A DNA stretch of 64,000 bases from Salinispora tropica CNB-440 (GTDB lineage Bacteria; Actinomycetota; Actinomycetes; Mycobacteriales; Micromonosporaceae), in contig NC_009380.1 in the NCBI RefSeq assembly GCF_000016425.1, positions 1,244,144-1,308,143 of the forward strand, read 5' to 3'. Below are positions 11,624 to 20,470 of this stretch, in pieces. The position numbers were made by a program, and so were the translations under genes. The notes under the pieces were generated by a model. That model was not told the DNA's origin, made no database searches, and was given only the letters and a program-made list of their open reading frames with translations. Position 1 is the stretch's first letter; each line of letters begins with the position of its first letter.

Positions 11624-13273
11624 TCACGACTTCGCCATCGGGATGTGCAGGCCGGTCCGCTCGGCGACCTGCCGGGCGTCGTCGTAGCCGGCGTCAACGT
11701 GCCGGACGACGCCCATGGCCGGGTCGTTGGTCAGGACTCGTTCGATCTTCTGCCCGGCGAGGGCGCTGCCGTCGGCGACGCAGACCTGGCCGGCGTGGAT
11801 GGAGCGGCCGATCCCGACCCCGCCGCCGTGGTGCAGGGAGACCCAGGAGGCCCCGCTGGCGGTGTTGACCAGGGCGTTGAGCAGCGGCCAGTCGGCGATG
11901 GCGTCGGAGCCGTCGGCCATCGCCTCGGTCTCCCGGTACGGGCTGGCGACGCTACCGCAGTCCAGGTGATCCCGGCCGATGACCACCGGCGCGGAGAGCT
12001 CTCCGGCGGCGACCATCTCGTTGAACCGTACCCCGGCCCGGTCCCGTTCGCCGTAGCCGAGCCAGCAGATCCGGGCCGGCAGCCCCTGGAACGCCACCCG
12101 TTCGCCGGCCATCCGGATCCAACGGGCCAGCTGCTCGTTCTCCGGGAAGAGTTCGAGAATGGCCCGGTCGGTGGCGGCGATGTCGGCCGGGTCGCCGGAG
12201 AGCGCCGCCCACCGGAACGGGCCCTTACCCGCGCAGAACAGCGGCCGGATGTAGGCGGGCACGAATCCCGGGAAGTCGAAGGCGCGCGCGTAGCCACCGA
12301 GCTGGGCCTCGCCGCGGATCGAGTTGCCGTAGTCGAACACCTCGGCGCCCGCGTCGAGGAAGCCGACCATCGCCTCGACGTGTCGGGCCATCGACGCGCG
12401 GGCGCGGTCGGTGAACTCGGCCGGCTTGGCCGCCGCGTAGTCGCGGGCGTCGGCCAGCTCAACCCCCTCCGGCAGGTACGACAGTGGGTCGTGGGCGCTG
12501 GTCTGGTCGGTGACCACGTCCACCGGGATGCCTCGGCGCAGCAGCTCGGGGAAGAGGGTGGCCGCGTTGCCGACCACGCCGATGCTGCGCGCCCGCCGTT
12601 CGTTCCGCGCGGCGGTTGCCCGCTGTACCGCGTCGTCGAGTGAGTCGGCGACCTCGTCCAGGTAGCGCTCGCGTACCCGGCGTTCGAGGCGGGACCGGTC
12701 TACATCCACGATCAGGCAGGCGCCGCTGTTCATGGTCACCGCGAGCGGCTGGGCCCCGCCCATCCCACCGCAGCCGGCGGTCAGGGTCAGCGTCCCGGCC
12801 AGCGACCCGCCGAACCGCTTCGCGGCGACGGCCGCGAACGTTTCGTAGGTGCCCTGAAGGATGCCCTGGGTGCCGATGTAGATCCACGATCCGGCGGTCA
12901 TCTGCCCGTACATGGTCAGGCCGAGCTGCTCCAGCCGGCGGAACTCCGGCCAGGTCGCCCAGTCGCCGACCAGATTGGAGTTGGCCAGCAGCACCCGCGG
13001 TGCCCACTCGTGGGTCCGCATCACCGCGACCGGCCGGCCGGACTGCACCAGCATCGTCTCGTCATCGCGCAGGTCGGTGAGGGTGTTCAGTAGCGCGTGG
13101 TACGACGGCCAGTCCCGCGCGGCCTTCCCGGTCCCGCCGTAGACGACCAGGTCCTCGGGGCGTTCGGCCACCTCCGGGTCGAGGTTGTTCATCAGCATCC
13201 GCCGTGCGGCTTCCTGGGGCCAGCCCCGGGCGGTGGGGGTGGTGCCACGCGCGGCGCGGATCGGCTGGGTCAT
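11624..13273 (-). CDS. hutU: Urocanate hydratase
   Basis: NAD-dependent hydration of urocanate to imidazolone propionate, second step of the pathway. The 549-residue protein carries the family signatures [33 protein letters not shown], the NAD-binding loop [16 protein letters not shown], and the [17 protein letters not shown] segment near residue 360. First enzyme gene after the regulator, with an 10-bp gap to it, which suggests co-transcription of all six genes. Confidence 0.97.
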   Translation of the reverse strand: MTQPIRAARGTTPTARGWPQEAARRMLMNNLDPEVAERPEDLVVYGGTGKAARDWPSYHALLNTLTDLRDDETMLVQSGRPVAVMRTHEWAPRVLLANSNLVGDWATWPEFRRLEQLGLTMYGQMTAGSWIYIGTQGILQGTYETFAAVAAKRFGGSLAGTLTLTAGCGGMGGAQPLAVTMNSGACLIVDVDRSRLERRVRERYLDEVADSLDDAVQRATAARNERRARSIGVVGNAATLFPELLRRGIPVDVVTDQTSAHDPLSYLPEGVELADARDYAAAKPAEFTDRARASMARHVEAMVGFLDAGAEVFDYGNSIRGEAQLGGYARAFDFPGFVPAYIRPLFCAGKGPFRWAALSGDPADIAATDRAILELFPENEQLARWIRMAGERVAFQGLPARICWLGYGERDRAGVRFNEMVAAGELSAPVVIGRDHLDCGSVASPYRETEAMADGSDAIADWPLLNALVNTASGASWVSLHHGGGVGIGRSIHAGQVCVADGSALAGQKIERVLTNDPAMGVVRHVDAGYDDARQVAERTGLHIPMAKS

Positions 13274-13283
13274 GAGGAACCTC

Positions 13284-14135
13284 CTAACCGAGGAACAACT
13301 GACGACGGGCGGCGGAGGCTTCGAACGCCTCCAGCCGCCGTTGGGTTTGCACGGGTGCGGCGTCGCAGATCGCCTGGAGCAGCACCATGGCCAGGGTCAT
13401 CGGTGCGGTGTGCAGGTCGAACACGAGTTGAGCGCCGACGGCGGCGGGCAGCACCACGTCGGCGTGTTCGCCGGCTGGGCTGACCGGCGAGTCGGTGATG
13501 GTGACGACGGTCAGGCCCGCCGTTCGGGCTTCCCGCAGGGCGTCGAGGGCCTCCCGGGGGTAGCGGGGCAGCACGAGGGCGAGCAGGGCGGTCGCACCGG
13601 CCTCGGCGGCCTGTTCGATCCGGTCGGTGAGCAGGCTGCCGCCGTCGTCGAGGACCCGTACGTCCGGGAGTACCTTGGCGGCGAAGTAGGCGAAGTAGGC
13701 GGCCAGCGGCGCGGCGGCACGGAGGCCGAGCACCGGCAGCGGGTGGCTGGCGGCGAGGACCCGGCCGGCGGCGGCGACGCGGTCCCGGTCGGCGAACTGG
13801 TCGGCGAGTCGGTCCAGGTTCTCGATCTCGGCGCGTACCGCCTGCTGGAGTTCGTTGTCCGGGTTCGGTCGCCCGCCGCGGGGTGCCGCGGTCAGCTCCC
13901 GGAGGTGGCGGCGCAGGGCGGGGTAGCCGTCGTGGCCGAGGGCCATCGCGAAGCGGGTCACCGAGGGCTGGCTCACCCCGGCCAGCTCGGCGACCTCCGC
14001 CGCCGACAGGTACGCCACCGCCGGGCCCTGCTGGACGAGGCAGTGCGCGATCCGTCGCTGCGTCGGGGTGAGCCGAACCCCGCGGAACAGGTCCAGCACC
14101 CGGTCACCCGGGGGCACGACGGATCCGTTATTCAT
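13284..14135 (-). CDS. RpiR/MurR-family transcriptional regulator heading the hut operon
   Basis: 283 residues. An N-terminal HTH_6 domain runs over roughly residues 10 to 85, with [38 protein letters not shown] as recognition helix region. A C-terminal SIS domain (about residues 125 to 260) has [15 protein letters not shown] and a TDSPVSP loop, and should bind a ligand. RpiR proteins usually sense phosphosugars; in hut clusters the ligand is more likely a pathway intermediate, by inference. Located first in the hut operon, 10 bp before hutU, with an inverted-repeat operator candidate directly at its start codon, so autoregulation is expected. Confidence 0.88.
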   Translation of the reverse strand: MNNGSVVPPGDRVLDLFRGVRLTPTQRRIAHCLVQQGPAVAYLSAAEVAELAGVSQPSVTRFAMALGHDGYPALRRHLRELTAAPRGGRPNPDNELQQAVRAEIENLDRLADQFADRDRVAAAGRVLAASHPLPVLGLRAAAPLAAYFAYFAAKVLPDVRVLDDGGSLLTDRIEQAAEAGATALLALVLPRYPREALDALREARTAGLTVVTITDSPVSPAGEHADVVLPAAVGAQLVFDLHTAPMTLAMVLLQAICDAAPVQTQRRLEAFEASAARRQLFLG

Positions 14136-14158
14136 GTTTCGACCCTATGCATAGAAAC
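14136..14158. promoter_or_regulatory. Candidate operator of the hut regulator
   Basis: GTTTC, 13 bases, GAAAC, ending one base before the regulator's start codon. Inside lies a perfect 10-bp palindrome CTATGCATAG (14145 to 14154), and GAAACTTTC follows on the right. The site lies in the short gap between the divergent hut regulator and MOSC gene and could serve both. Confidence 0.5.
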
Positions 14159-14221
14159 TTTCATCGGCAACCGGACTGCTGCGGCCGGCGAAGAGCGGGG
14201 CACGAGTGGCAGGGTGAGCCG

Positions 14222-15040
14222 ATGCGGCTGAGCGCTATTCACACCTACCCCGTCAAGGGGTGTCGGCGGCGGGACCACGATGTCGCCCCGGTGCTGCCCT
14301 GGGGCCTGGCCGGCGACCGGCGCTGGATGCTCGTGGACGCGGCGGGCATCGGCATCACCCAACGCGAGGTCAGCGGCCTCGTCGCGCTGCGCGCGGTGGC
14401 CCACGCCGGCGGTCTCACCCTGCGTGCCGCCGGCCACCCCGACCTCGACGTCCCGGAACCGGTCGACGGTGTCCCGATCGTCGTCCGCACCTTCCGCAGC
14501 CGCAAGCTGGGCGTGTGGGCGCACGCCGCTGGTTCGACCGCCCAGACCTGGGTCAGCCGGTTGCTCGGCCGCCCGGCCCGCCTGGTGTGGCTGGCCCGGC
14601 CAGCCCGACACATCCCCGCAGCCGACCGCGAGCAGGACCCGGGTGGCCAGGTCACCTTCGCCGACGAGTACCCGATTCTGCTCAGCAGCACCGGCTCGCT
14701 CGATGAGCTCAACAGGTGGCTGGCAGAGGCCGGCGAGCCGCCTGTGCCGATGACCCGCTTCCGCCCGAACCTCGTGGTCACCGGAGCGCCGGCCTGGGCG
14801 GAGGACGGCTGGGCCGCCCGCCTGGTGCGGATCGGTGGTGTCACCTTCCGCGCCGCCGGCCTGGCTGGCCGTTGCGTGGTCACCACAGTGGACCAGGAGA
14901 CCGGTGTGCGCGGGAAGGAGCCGCTGGTCACGCTCGGCCGCTACCGCAGGGTGCGGCAGAAGCTCCGCTTCGGGCTGCACATGGTGCCCGTCGAGACCGG
15001 CCGGGTCGCCGTCGGTGACGAGGTTGTGCTCGCCGACTGA
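14222..15040 (+). CDS. MOSC domain protein
   Basis: A 272-residue protein with an N-terminal MOSC beta-barrel (MRLSAIHTYPVKGCR, GLAGDRRWMLVD) and a C-terminal MOSC domain with FRPNLVVTG and GRCVVTTVDQETG. In MOSC proteins the conserved cysteine, probably that in GRCVVTT, takes part in sulfur or molybdenum-cofactor chemistry. Similar stand-alone proteins include the mARC/YcbX group, which reduce N-hydroxylated compounds. ATG 14222 preferred over an in-frame start upstream at 14147 because GGGTGAGCCG precedes it. Divergent from the hut operon; no functional link visible. Confidence 0.85.
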   Translation: MRLSAIHTYPVKGCRRRDHDVAPVLPWGLAGDRRWMLVDAAGIGITQREVSGLVALRAVAHAGGLTLRAAGHPDLDVPEPVDGVPIVVRTFRSRKLGVWAHAAGSTAQTWVSRLLGRPARLVWLARPARHIPAADREQDPGGQVTFADEYPILLSSTGSLDELNRWLAEAGEPPVPMTRFRPNLVVTGAPAWAEDGWAARLVRIGGVTFRAAGLAGRCVVTTVDQETGVRGKEPLVTLGRYRRVRQKLRFGLHMVPVETGRVAVGDEVVLAD

Positions 15041-15121
15041 CCGCGGCGGGTTCGGCCCCACGGATCCCCCGGGCCGCCGCTTATCACCCAGGCCGTTGGC
15101 CGTCCCCTGGGCCGTCGTTTG

Positions 15122-15664
15122 TCACCGGGGCCGGTCGGTGCTCAGGTCGAGCCACATGAAGAGCTCGTCCCGATCATCCCCCGCCCCCACCCGCAGCGCG
15201 CCCGGCAGCCGTCCCACCTCGCGGTAGCCGAGATGCCGGTAGAAACGGTCCAGCCCCAACCCGTCCCGGACGGTGACCTGGAGCGCGACCAGCCCCAGCC
15301 GGCGGCCGATCCGCTCCGCCTCGCGCATCAGGTCCAGGCCGTAGCCCTCGCCCTGACAGTCCGGGTGAATCATGACCCGGGTCAGGACCCGGTAGTGGGT
15401 CTTCAGGTGAAACCGGTTGTCGGTGAAGATCGCCATCGCGGCGAGCTGGCCGCCCACGTAGCCGAGTAGCAACCGGTCCGGGCCGTCGGTGACCGCCGCC
15501 AGGGTCGGGTCGGCGATGCTCCGCACGTCGGCGGCGGTGACCGGCGCGACGAAGCCCACCGCGCCACCGGCGTTGGTGACGTCCACCCAGAGCGCGACGA
15601 TCTCCGCGCGCAGTTCGGGCGTCAGGTCGGGGTCGAGGACGAACCGCAGAGTCACGGTGCTCAT
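15122..15664 (-). CDS. GNAT-family N-acetyltransferase
   Basis: A 180-residue single-domain GNAT protein. The acetyl-CoA pyrophosphate loop appears as MIHPDCQGEGYGLDLMREAERIG, followed by FYRHLGYREVGRLPG, the usual C-terminal beta-strand pair. The start is ATG 15664 (MSTVTLRF), because the longer reading frame is arginine-rich and non-conserved before it. Substrate cannot be told from sequence. It stands alone and diverges from the ASCH gene. Confidence 0.85.
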   Translation of the reverse strand: MSTVTLRFVLDPDLTPELRAEIVALWVDVTNAGGAVGFVAPVTAADVRSIADPTLAAVTDGPDRLLLGYVGGQLAAMAIFTDNRFHLKTHYRVLTRVMIHPDCQGEGYGLDLMREAERIGRRLGLVALQVTVRDGLGLDRFYRHLGYREVGRLPGALRVGAGDDRDELFMWLDLSTDRPR

Positions 15665-15738
15665 CCTGGCCGGTCGGGGTGGACGGCCGCCCGAGATAGT
15701 GACGAGCCCGACAGGTCGAATCACGCTAGGGTCCCCTC

Positions 15739-16155
15739 GTGATCGCCGACCTGCCACCATACGAGTTCGCCTTCCCCGGCCCGTTGCGGGACCAACTGGT
15801 CGCCGCGGTGCTCGAGGGGACCAAGACCACCACGACCGGCCTGTGTCAGGACTACGAGATTGACGGTGAGGCGCTACCGGTCGCGGGTGCCCAGGCGGCG
15901 GTGGTCGATTCTGCTGGTCGTCGGGTGGCCGTGATCGAGCTGACCGAGGTACGGGTCAGCCGGCTCGGTGACGTGGACCTTGACCACGCCCGGGACGAGG
16001 GCGAGGGGTACGACTCGGTCGCCGCCTGGCGGGCGGGCCACGAGAAGTACTGGCACGGCGTGGACTACCGAGGGTGGCTCGGTGATCCGGACTTCACCGT
16101 GGACGACGACACGCCGGCTGTGCTGGAGCGGTTCCGGCTGGTGGCGACGCTGTGA
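15739..16155 (+). CDS. ASCH domain protein
   Basis: 138 residues; the ASCH fold is a beta-barrel related to PUA that binds RNA or modified nucleosides. Recognisable are FPGPLRDQLVAAVLEGTKTTTTGL (the G-x-K-T-x-T core), VAVIELTEVRVSRLGDV and the EGYDSVAAWRAGHEKYW segment. One known ASCH enzyme class hydrolyses N4-acetylcytidine; whether this one does is not known. GTG start at 15739 lies about 10 bases after CTAGGGT, which may be a -10 box of a leaderless transcript. Confidence 0.85.
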   Translation: MIADLPPYEFAFPGPLRDQLVAAVLEGTKTTTTGLCQDYEIDGEALPVAGAQAAVVDSAGRRVAVIELTEVRVSRLGDVDLDHARDEGEGYDSVAAWRAGHEKYWHGVDYRGWLGDPDFTVDDDTPAVLERFRLVATL

Positions 16156-16179
16156 ACACGGTTGGTGGCGACGCTGTGA
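16140..16179 (+). repeat. Short tandem duplication over the ASCH stop codon
   Basis: GGTGGCGACGCTGTGA occurs twice with a 24-bp period. The first copy encodes the last four codons and stop of the ASCH gene; the second lies just behind. Confidence 0.8.
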
Positions 16180-16226
16180 CCGTTCCTGGTCGCGGACGCC
16201 GGGCGGCTCCTGCCGAGCGCCGGTGG

Positions 16227-16310
16227 TGCGGGAGGGGGGACTCGAACCCCCACGTCCTCTCGGACACAGGCTCCTAAGACCTGCGCGGCTGCCAATTACG
16301 CCACTCCCGC
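16227..16310 (-). tRNA. tRNA-Leu(UAG)
   Basis: 84 nt on the minus strand. Acceptor stem GCGGGAG/CTCCCGC, anticodon arm CAGGT-CTTAGGA-GCCTG with anticodon TAG, a long class II variable arm, and a T arm with GGTTCGAGTCC. CCA is not encoded. Confidence 0.95.
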
Positions 16311-16427
16311 TTGCCCGGAAGAGTCTAGAGCCTCCCGTGGCGGGCCCGCGCCCCACCCGGTGGTCGTCTCGATGGACCGGTGGAGACCCACCAGGGGACG
16401 CGGGCGCGCGGGCCGTCGGGCGTCGGT

Positions 16428-16904
16428 TCAGTCCAGGCCGAGGTCGCGACGGAGTTTGGCGACGTGGCCGGTCGCCCGGACGTTGTAGAAGGCCTGCTCG
16501 ATGCGCCCGTCGGCGTCGATGACGAACGTCGAGCGGATGACCCCGGTGACCGTCTTGCCGTACGACTGCTTCTCGCCGTACGCCCCGTACGCGGTGAGCA
16601 CCGCCCGGTCGGTGTCGGAGACGAGGGGGAACGTGATGGCGTCCCGTTCGCGGAACGTGGCCAGCTTCTCCGGCTTGTCCGGGGAGATGCCGACGACCTC
16701 GTAGCCGGCGGCCTGGAGCGAGGCGAGGGAATCGCGGAAGTCGCAGGCCTGCTTGGTGCAGCCGGGGGTCATCGCGGCCGGGTAGGCGTAGAGCAGCACC
16801 TTGCGACCGCGGAGGTCGGCCAGCGCGAGCTGGTCGCCGCTGTCGGTGGGGAGGGTGAAGTCGGGGGCGGTGTCGCCGGGGGAGAGGCGGGCAGGCGCGG
16901 TCAT
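16428..16904 (-). CDS. bcp: Thioredoxin-dependent thiol peroxidase (Bcp/PrxQ)
   Basis: Reduces hydrogen and organic peroxides in the cytoplasm with thioredoxin. The 158-residue protein has TAPDFTLPTDSGDQLALADLRGRKVLLYAYPAAMTPGCTKQACDFRD in which the peroxidatic cysteine and, five residues on, the resolving cysteine give the atypical two-Cys Bcp pattern. SDTDRAVLTAYGAYGEK and RSTFVIDADGRI follow as usual. The ATG at 16904 was chosen because the reading frame upstream is non-conserved low-complexity sequence. Confidence 0.93.
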   Translation of the reverse strand: MTAPARLSPGDTAPDFTLPTDSGDQLALADLRGRKVLLYAYPAAMTPGCTKQACDFRDSLASLQAAGYEVVGISPDKPEKLATFRERDAITFPLVSDTDRAVLTAYGAYGEKQSYGKTVTGVIRSTFVIDADGRIEQAFYNVRATGHVAKLRRDLGLD

Positions 16905-17003
16905 GGCTGCGACCCTACCGTCGCGCCGGCTCCCGGTTCGCGTCGGTGACCTCGGTGGCGTGCCGTTCGGTGGTCCGACGACGTGATCGACACCATCTCT
17001 TGT

Positions 17004-17018
17004 TGCAAGGAATTGGCA
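17004..17018 (+). promoter_or_regulatory. Nur-like (nickel uptake regulator) box upstream of cbiM
   Basis: TGCAA-GGAAT-TGGCA matches nine of ten defined positions of the tGCaa-n5-ttGCa motif reported, as I recall it, for the Fur-family nickel regulator Nur of Streptomyces. It is 70 bp upstream of the transporter start and near a TAATAGT sequence that could be part of the promoter. Confidence 0.5.
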
Positions 17019-17087
17019 ATAGTTCAGTTCGCCTAATAGTCTGACGCGGCGGCGTGGACGGACCCGCCGAACACGTGGGGAGGTCGC

Positions 17088-17804
17088 GTGGAGTACCTGG
17101 CGATGCACATCTCCAACGGGATCATCAACGGTCCCGTCGCCGCGATCTTCGCGGTGATCGCGCTGGCAGCGATGGCGCTCTGCGTCCAGCGCGGCCGGCA
17201 ACACCTGGACGATCGACTGGCGCCGATGGCCGGCCTGGTCGCCGCCTTCATCTTCGCCGTGCAGATGCTCAACTTTCCGATCTTCACCGCCGGGGTCAGC
17301 GGCCACCTGCTCGGTGGCGCGCTCGCCGCGCTGCTGGTGGGGCCGTGGGTCGGCGCACTCTGCGTGGCCGTGGTGCTGATCGTGCAGGCGCTGGTCTTCG
17401 GCGACGGCGGCGTGGCGATGCTCGGTCTCAACATCACCAACATGGCGATCGTCGGCACCGCCGCCGCGTACCTGCTGATCGTCGCACTGCTGCGGGTCCT
17501 GCCGCGTACGCCGGCCGGGCTCGCCGTGACGGCGTTCGTCTCGGCCCTGGTCAGCGTCGTGGTGGCGGCCCTGGGCTTCGTCTTCCAGTACCAGCTCGGT
17601 GGCGCCGCCGACCTCGGCGACAACATCGCCGGTCTGGCCGGCACGATCGCCGTCTCGCACCTGCTGATCGGCATCGGCGAGGGCCTGATCACCGCGGTGA
17701 CGGTGCTGACCGTCGCGAAGACCCGACCCGATCTCGTCTACGCGCTGCGCGCCCGCGGACCGGTCGCGTCAGCCCCCGTCCTGGCTGTTGGAGGTGCCCG
17801 GTGA
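17088..17804 (+). CDS. cbiM: Cobalt/nickel ECF transporter S component CbiM
   Basis: Substrate-binding membrane component of a group I energy-coupling-factor importer. The 238-residue protein has seven or so hydrophobic segments and the near N-terminal MHISNGIINGPVAAIFA, corresponding to the metal-coordinating MHIPDGF region of CbiM/NikM. The best ribosome site (GGGGAGG, 17077 to 17083) fits GTG 17088, which puts five extra residues before MHIS; the ATG at 17103 would make the histidine residue 2 as in characterised proteins but lacks a well-spaced site. The stop overlaps the next gene (GTGA). Confidence 0.9.
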   Translation: MEYLAMHISNGIINGPVAAIFAVIALAAMALCVQRGRQHLDDRLAPMAGLVAAFIFAVQMLNFPIFTAGVSGHLLGGALAALLVGPWVGALCVAVVLIVQALVFGDGGVAMLGLNITNMAIVGTAAAYLLIVALLRVLPRTPAGLAVTAFVSALVSVVVAALGFVFQYQLGGAADLGDNIAGLAGTIAVSHLLIGIGEGLITAVTVLTVAKTRPDLVYALRARGPVASAPVLAVGGAR

Positions 17805-18193
17805 GGAAACGGACCTGGGGTTTCGTCGCCAGCGGGCTGCTGGTCTCCCTGCTGCTGGCCGGGGTGGTGAGCGGCTTCGCGTCGGCCCACCCGGACGGGC
17901 TGGAGTCCGCGCTGCGGGAGGGCTGCATCGTTGACGCGGAGGGTGCCGTCACCGGCGGCGACTGTCCGGCGCAGCGGGAACAGGAGCACGAGATCGGCGG
18001 CCCGTTGGCCGACTACGGCGTCACCGGCATCGCCGACGACACCCTCGCCACCGGGCTCTCCGGTGTTGTCGGCGTGCTGCTGACCTTCGCCCTGGCCGGG
18101 GGCGGGTTCTGGCTGGTCCGTCGCCGGGCCGGGCAACCCACCGGGGATGGGGACGCGGCGGCGCAGCCGACCTCCGCCGCCGGAGTGGGCTGA
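17801..18193 (+). CDS. PDGLE-domain protein, CbiN-like ECF accessory subunit
   Basis: 130 residues with an N-terminal membrane segment (GFVASGLLVSLLLAGVVSG), the diagnostic HPDGLESALREG motif just outside the membrane, an acidic loop, and a second membrane segment (GVVGVLLTFALAGGGFWLV). This is the topology of CbiN/NikN and of fused PDGLE domains, which are needed with CbiM for metal uptake. Overlaps cbiM by 4 bp. The loop holds two cysteines (EGCIVD, GDCPAQ), which is uncommon. Confidence 0.88.
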   Translation: MRKRTWGFVASGLLVSLLLAGVVSGFASAHPDGLESALREGCIVDAEGAVTGGDCPAQREQEHEIGGPLADYGVTGIADDTLATGLSGVVGVLLTFALAGGGFWLVRRRAGQPTGDGDAAAQPTSAAGVG

Positions 18194-18203
18194 GGAGCGG
18201 GCC

Positions 18204-18974
18204 GTGGGCGCCGGGCACAGCCAGCTGCTCTACCACCGCTCGGACTCGCCGGTGCACCGACTGCCCCCCGAGGTGAAGATCACGGCGATGGTGGCCTTCA
18301 CCCTCGCCGTGGTCGCCACCCCCCGGGAGGCGCTCTGGGCCTTCGGTGGCTACGCCGTGCTGGTGGCGGTGGTCGCGGCGGTGGCCCGGGTCCGGCCCGG
18401 CTGGCTGCTGCGCCGGTCGCTGATCGAGCTGCCGTTCGTGCTGTTCGCGTTCGCCCTGCCGTTCCTCGGCGTGGGCGAGCGTGTCGAACTCCTCGGCCTG
18501 TCGGTCTCCGTGGACGGGCTGTACGGGGCGTGGAACATCCTCGCCAAGGGCACGCTGGGTGTCCTGGCGTCGCTGCTGCTGGCCGCGACCACCACCACCC
18601 GGGACCTGATCGTCGGATTGGACCGGCTGCGCTGCCCGCAGCTGCTCACCCAGATCGCCGCCTTCATGCTGCGCTACCTGGACGTGCTGGTCGGTGAGGC
18701 CCGACGAATGCGGGTGGCCCGCCTGTCCCGGGGCGACGATCCGCGCTTCGTGTGGCAGCTACGGGGATTCGCGACCGGGGTCGGGGCCCTGTTCCTGCGC
18801 GCCTACGAGCGGGGGGAGCGGGTGTACCTGGCGATGCTGTCGCGCGGCTACACCGGGCGGATGCCCCAGATGGGGCAGGGCACGGACGCGGCGACCGCCG
18901 GGCAGTGGCTGCTCGCCTCGACCGTCCCCGCCGTGGCGGCCGGCGTCGCCGCCACCGCCCTGGTCCTGACATGA
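18204..18974 (+). CDS. cbiQ: ECF transporter T component CbiQ
   Basis: Transmembrane coupling subunit of the cobalt/nickel importer; 256 residues. It shows the family patterns VHRLPPEVKITAMVAFTL at the N-terminus and, towards the C-terminus, the coupling helices with VGEARRMRVARLSRGDDPRF and AYERGERVYLAMLSRGYTGRMP, the Ala-Arg-Gly type motifs that touch the ATPase. GTG 18204 has GAGGAGC upstream. Its stop overlaps the start of cbiO (ATGA). Confidence 0.93.
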   Translation: MGAGHSQLLYHRSDSPVHRLPPEVKITAMVAFTLAVVATPREALWAFGGYAVLVAVVAAVARVRPGWLLRRSLIELPFVLFAFALPFLGVGERVELLGLSVSVDGLYGAWNILAKGTLGVLASLLLAATTTTRDLIVGLDRLRCPQLLTQIAAFMLRYLDVLVGEARRMRVARLSRGDDPRFVWQLRGFATGVGALFLRAYERGERVYLAMLSRGYTGRMPQMGQGTDAATAGQWLLASTVPAVAAGVAATALVLT

Positions 18975-19744
18975 TCGGGAACGTGCAGCCGACAACGTCC
19001 CCCAGCCTCGACGTGCGCGACGTGCGCTACGCCTACCCGGACGGGCACGCGGCGCTGCGGGGCGTGGAGCTGACCGTGCCCCGCGGTGACCGGGTGGCAC
19101 TGCTCGGGCCGAACGGCGCCGGTAAGACGACCCTGGTGCTGCACCTCAACGGCATCCTCACCCCCACCGCGGGGAGCGTGACCGTCGGTGGACTGACCGT
19201 CCGCCCGGATCGGTCGACCCTGGCCGAGGTGCGCCGGCGGGTGGGCATCGTCTTCCAGGACCCGGATGACCAGCTCTTCCTGCCCACCGTCGCCGAGGAC
19301 GTGGCGTTCGGCCCGGCCAACCTGGGGCTGCGCGGTGCCGAGCTGACGAACCGGGTGGACGAGGCGCTCGCCGCGGTCGGCATGAGCGAGCACCGGGACC
19401 GCGCGCCGCACCACCTGTCGTTCGGGCAGCGTCGCCGGGTCGCGGTGGCGACGGTGCTCGCCATGCACCCGGAGATCCTGGTGCTGGACGAGCCATCGTC
19501 CAACCTCGACCCAGCTGCCCGCCGCGAACTGGCTGAGATCCTGCGCGCCCTGCCGGTGACCCTGTTGATGGTCACCCATGATCTGCCGTACGCGCTGGAG
19601 CTGTGCGAACGCTCGGTCATTCTGGACGCCGGCCGGCTCGTCGCCGACGGCCCCACGGAGGAGATCCTGGCCGACGAGGCGCTGCTCGCCCGGCACCGCC
19701 TCGAACTGCCCTACGGATTCACGCCCCGCCCGACACTGCGTTGA
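18971..19744 (+). CDS. cbiO: ECF transporter ATPase CbiO
   Basis: 257-residue ABC ATPase energising the CbiMNQ complex. Walker A GPNGAGKTT lies near residues 45 to 53, Q-loop in GIVFQDPDDQLFLPTV, signature LSFGQRRRVAVA in place of LSGGQ, Walker B ILVLDEPSSNLDP and the H-loop VTHDLPYALEL. The FQDPDDQLF pattern is typical of cobalt/nickel ECF ATPases. Last gene of the operon; it converges on the DsbA-like gene with only 12 bp between the stops. Confidence 0.95.
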   Translation: MIGNVQPTTSPSLDVRDVRYAYPDGHAALRGVELTVPRGDRVALLGPNGAGKTTLVLHLNGILTPTAGSVTVGGLTVRPDRSTLAEVRRRVGIVFQDPDDQLFLPTVAEDVAFGPANLGLRGAELTNRVDEALAAVGMSEHRDRAPHHLSFGQRRRVAVATVLAMHPEILVLDEPSSNLDPAARRELAEILRALPVTLLMVTHDLPYALELCERSVILDAGRLVADGPTEEILADEALLARHRLELPYGFTPRPTLR

Positions 19745-19756
19745 CCCGGGTACGGA

Positions 19757-20470
19757 CTAACTGGCGGCCTCCACCGCGGCCTGGATGTTCTCCGGCGACC
19801 AGTTGGTGACCGGCTCTCCGTTGACCAGGACCGTCGGCGTGCCGGAGACGTTCGCCCGGCTGGACTCCTCGGTCACGTGTTTGGTCCAGGACAGATAGGT
19901 GCCGTCGTTGACACACGAGCCGAAGCTGTCCCGGTCCAGCCCGACGCCGACTCCGAGGTCGATCAGCTCGTCGTTGCTGAGCTGGGCGCCGTCTTCGGCC
20001 GGCTGCTGCACGAAGAGCGCCTCGCTGTACTCGCGGAACTTCCCGCCAGCCGCGGCGCAGCCCGCGGCGGCGGAGGAGCGGGTCGAGTACTGGGTGGTGG
20101 AGCGGCTGTCCAGGATGGCCACCGGGTGGAAGACCACCTGTGCCTTGCCCTCGTCCGCGAGTTGGTCGACGGTTTCGCCGCTGACCTCCTGGAACTGCTT
20201 ACAGGCCGGGCAGAGGTAGTCCTCGTACAGGTCGATGGTGACCGGCCCGGAGCCGTACACGATGCCGGTGCCGGCCTCGTTGGCCCCCGGTGGCGGGGTG
20301 AAATCGTCAGCGCGCTGCTCGGAGTAGACGGCCCAGCCGACGAAGCCGGCGATCACCAGCACGAAGACGGCGGTCGCCGACACCCAGAGCGTCCGCTTGC
20401 GCCGCCGCTCCTGGGCCAGCTGTTCCCGGACCACCCGGGCGGCTTCCTTGCGACCCTTGCGACTACTCAT
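19757..20470 (-). CDS. Membrane-anchored DsbA-like thiol oxidoreductase
   Basis: 237 residues: a basic cytoplasmic N-terminus, one membrane anchor (TLWVSATAVFVLVIAGFVGWAV), then an extracytoplasmic thioredoxin_4/DsbA domain with the redox motif CPAC in LYEDYLCPACKQFQ and the cis-proline loop in VSGTPTVLVNGEP. It probably makes or isomerises disulfides in exported proteins. The ATG at 20470 overlaps the end of the upstream MauE-like gene by 8 bp, so the two form a redox pair: the MauE/DoxX-type membrane protein may recycle electrons for the DsbA. Confidence 0.9.
   Translation of the reverse strand: MSSRKGRKEAARVVREQLAQERRRKRTLWVSATAVFVLVIAGFVGWAVYSEQRADDFTPPPGANEAGTGIVYGSGPVTIDLYEDYLCPACKQFQEVSGETVDQLADEGKAQVVFHPVAILDSRSTTQYSTRSSAAAGCAAAGGKFREYSEALFVQQPAEDGAQLSNDELIDLGVGVGLDRDSFGSCVNDGTYLSWTKHVTEESSRANVSGTPTVLVNGEPVTNWSPENIQAAVEAAS

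Noticed and set aside
9107..12643. Very long plus-strand open frame (over 1100 codons) across the hut operon
   Set aside because: Antisense shadow of hutF, the M20 gene and hutU; typical of high-GC coding DNA.
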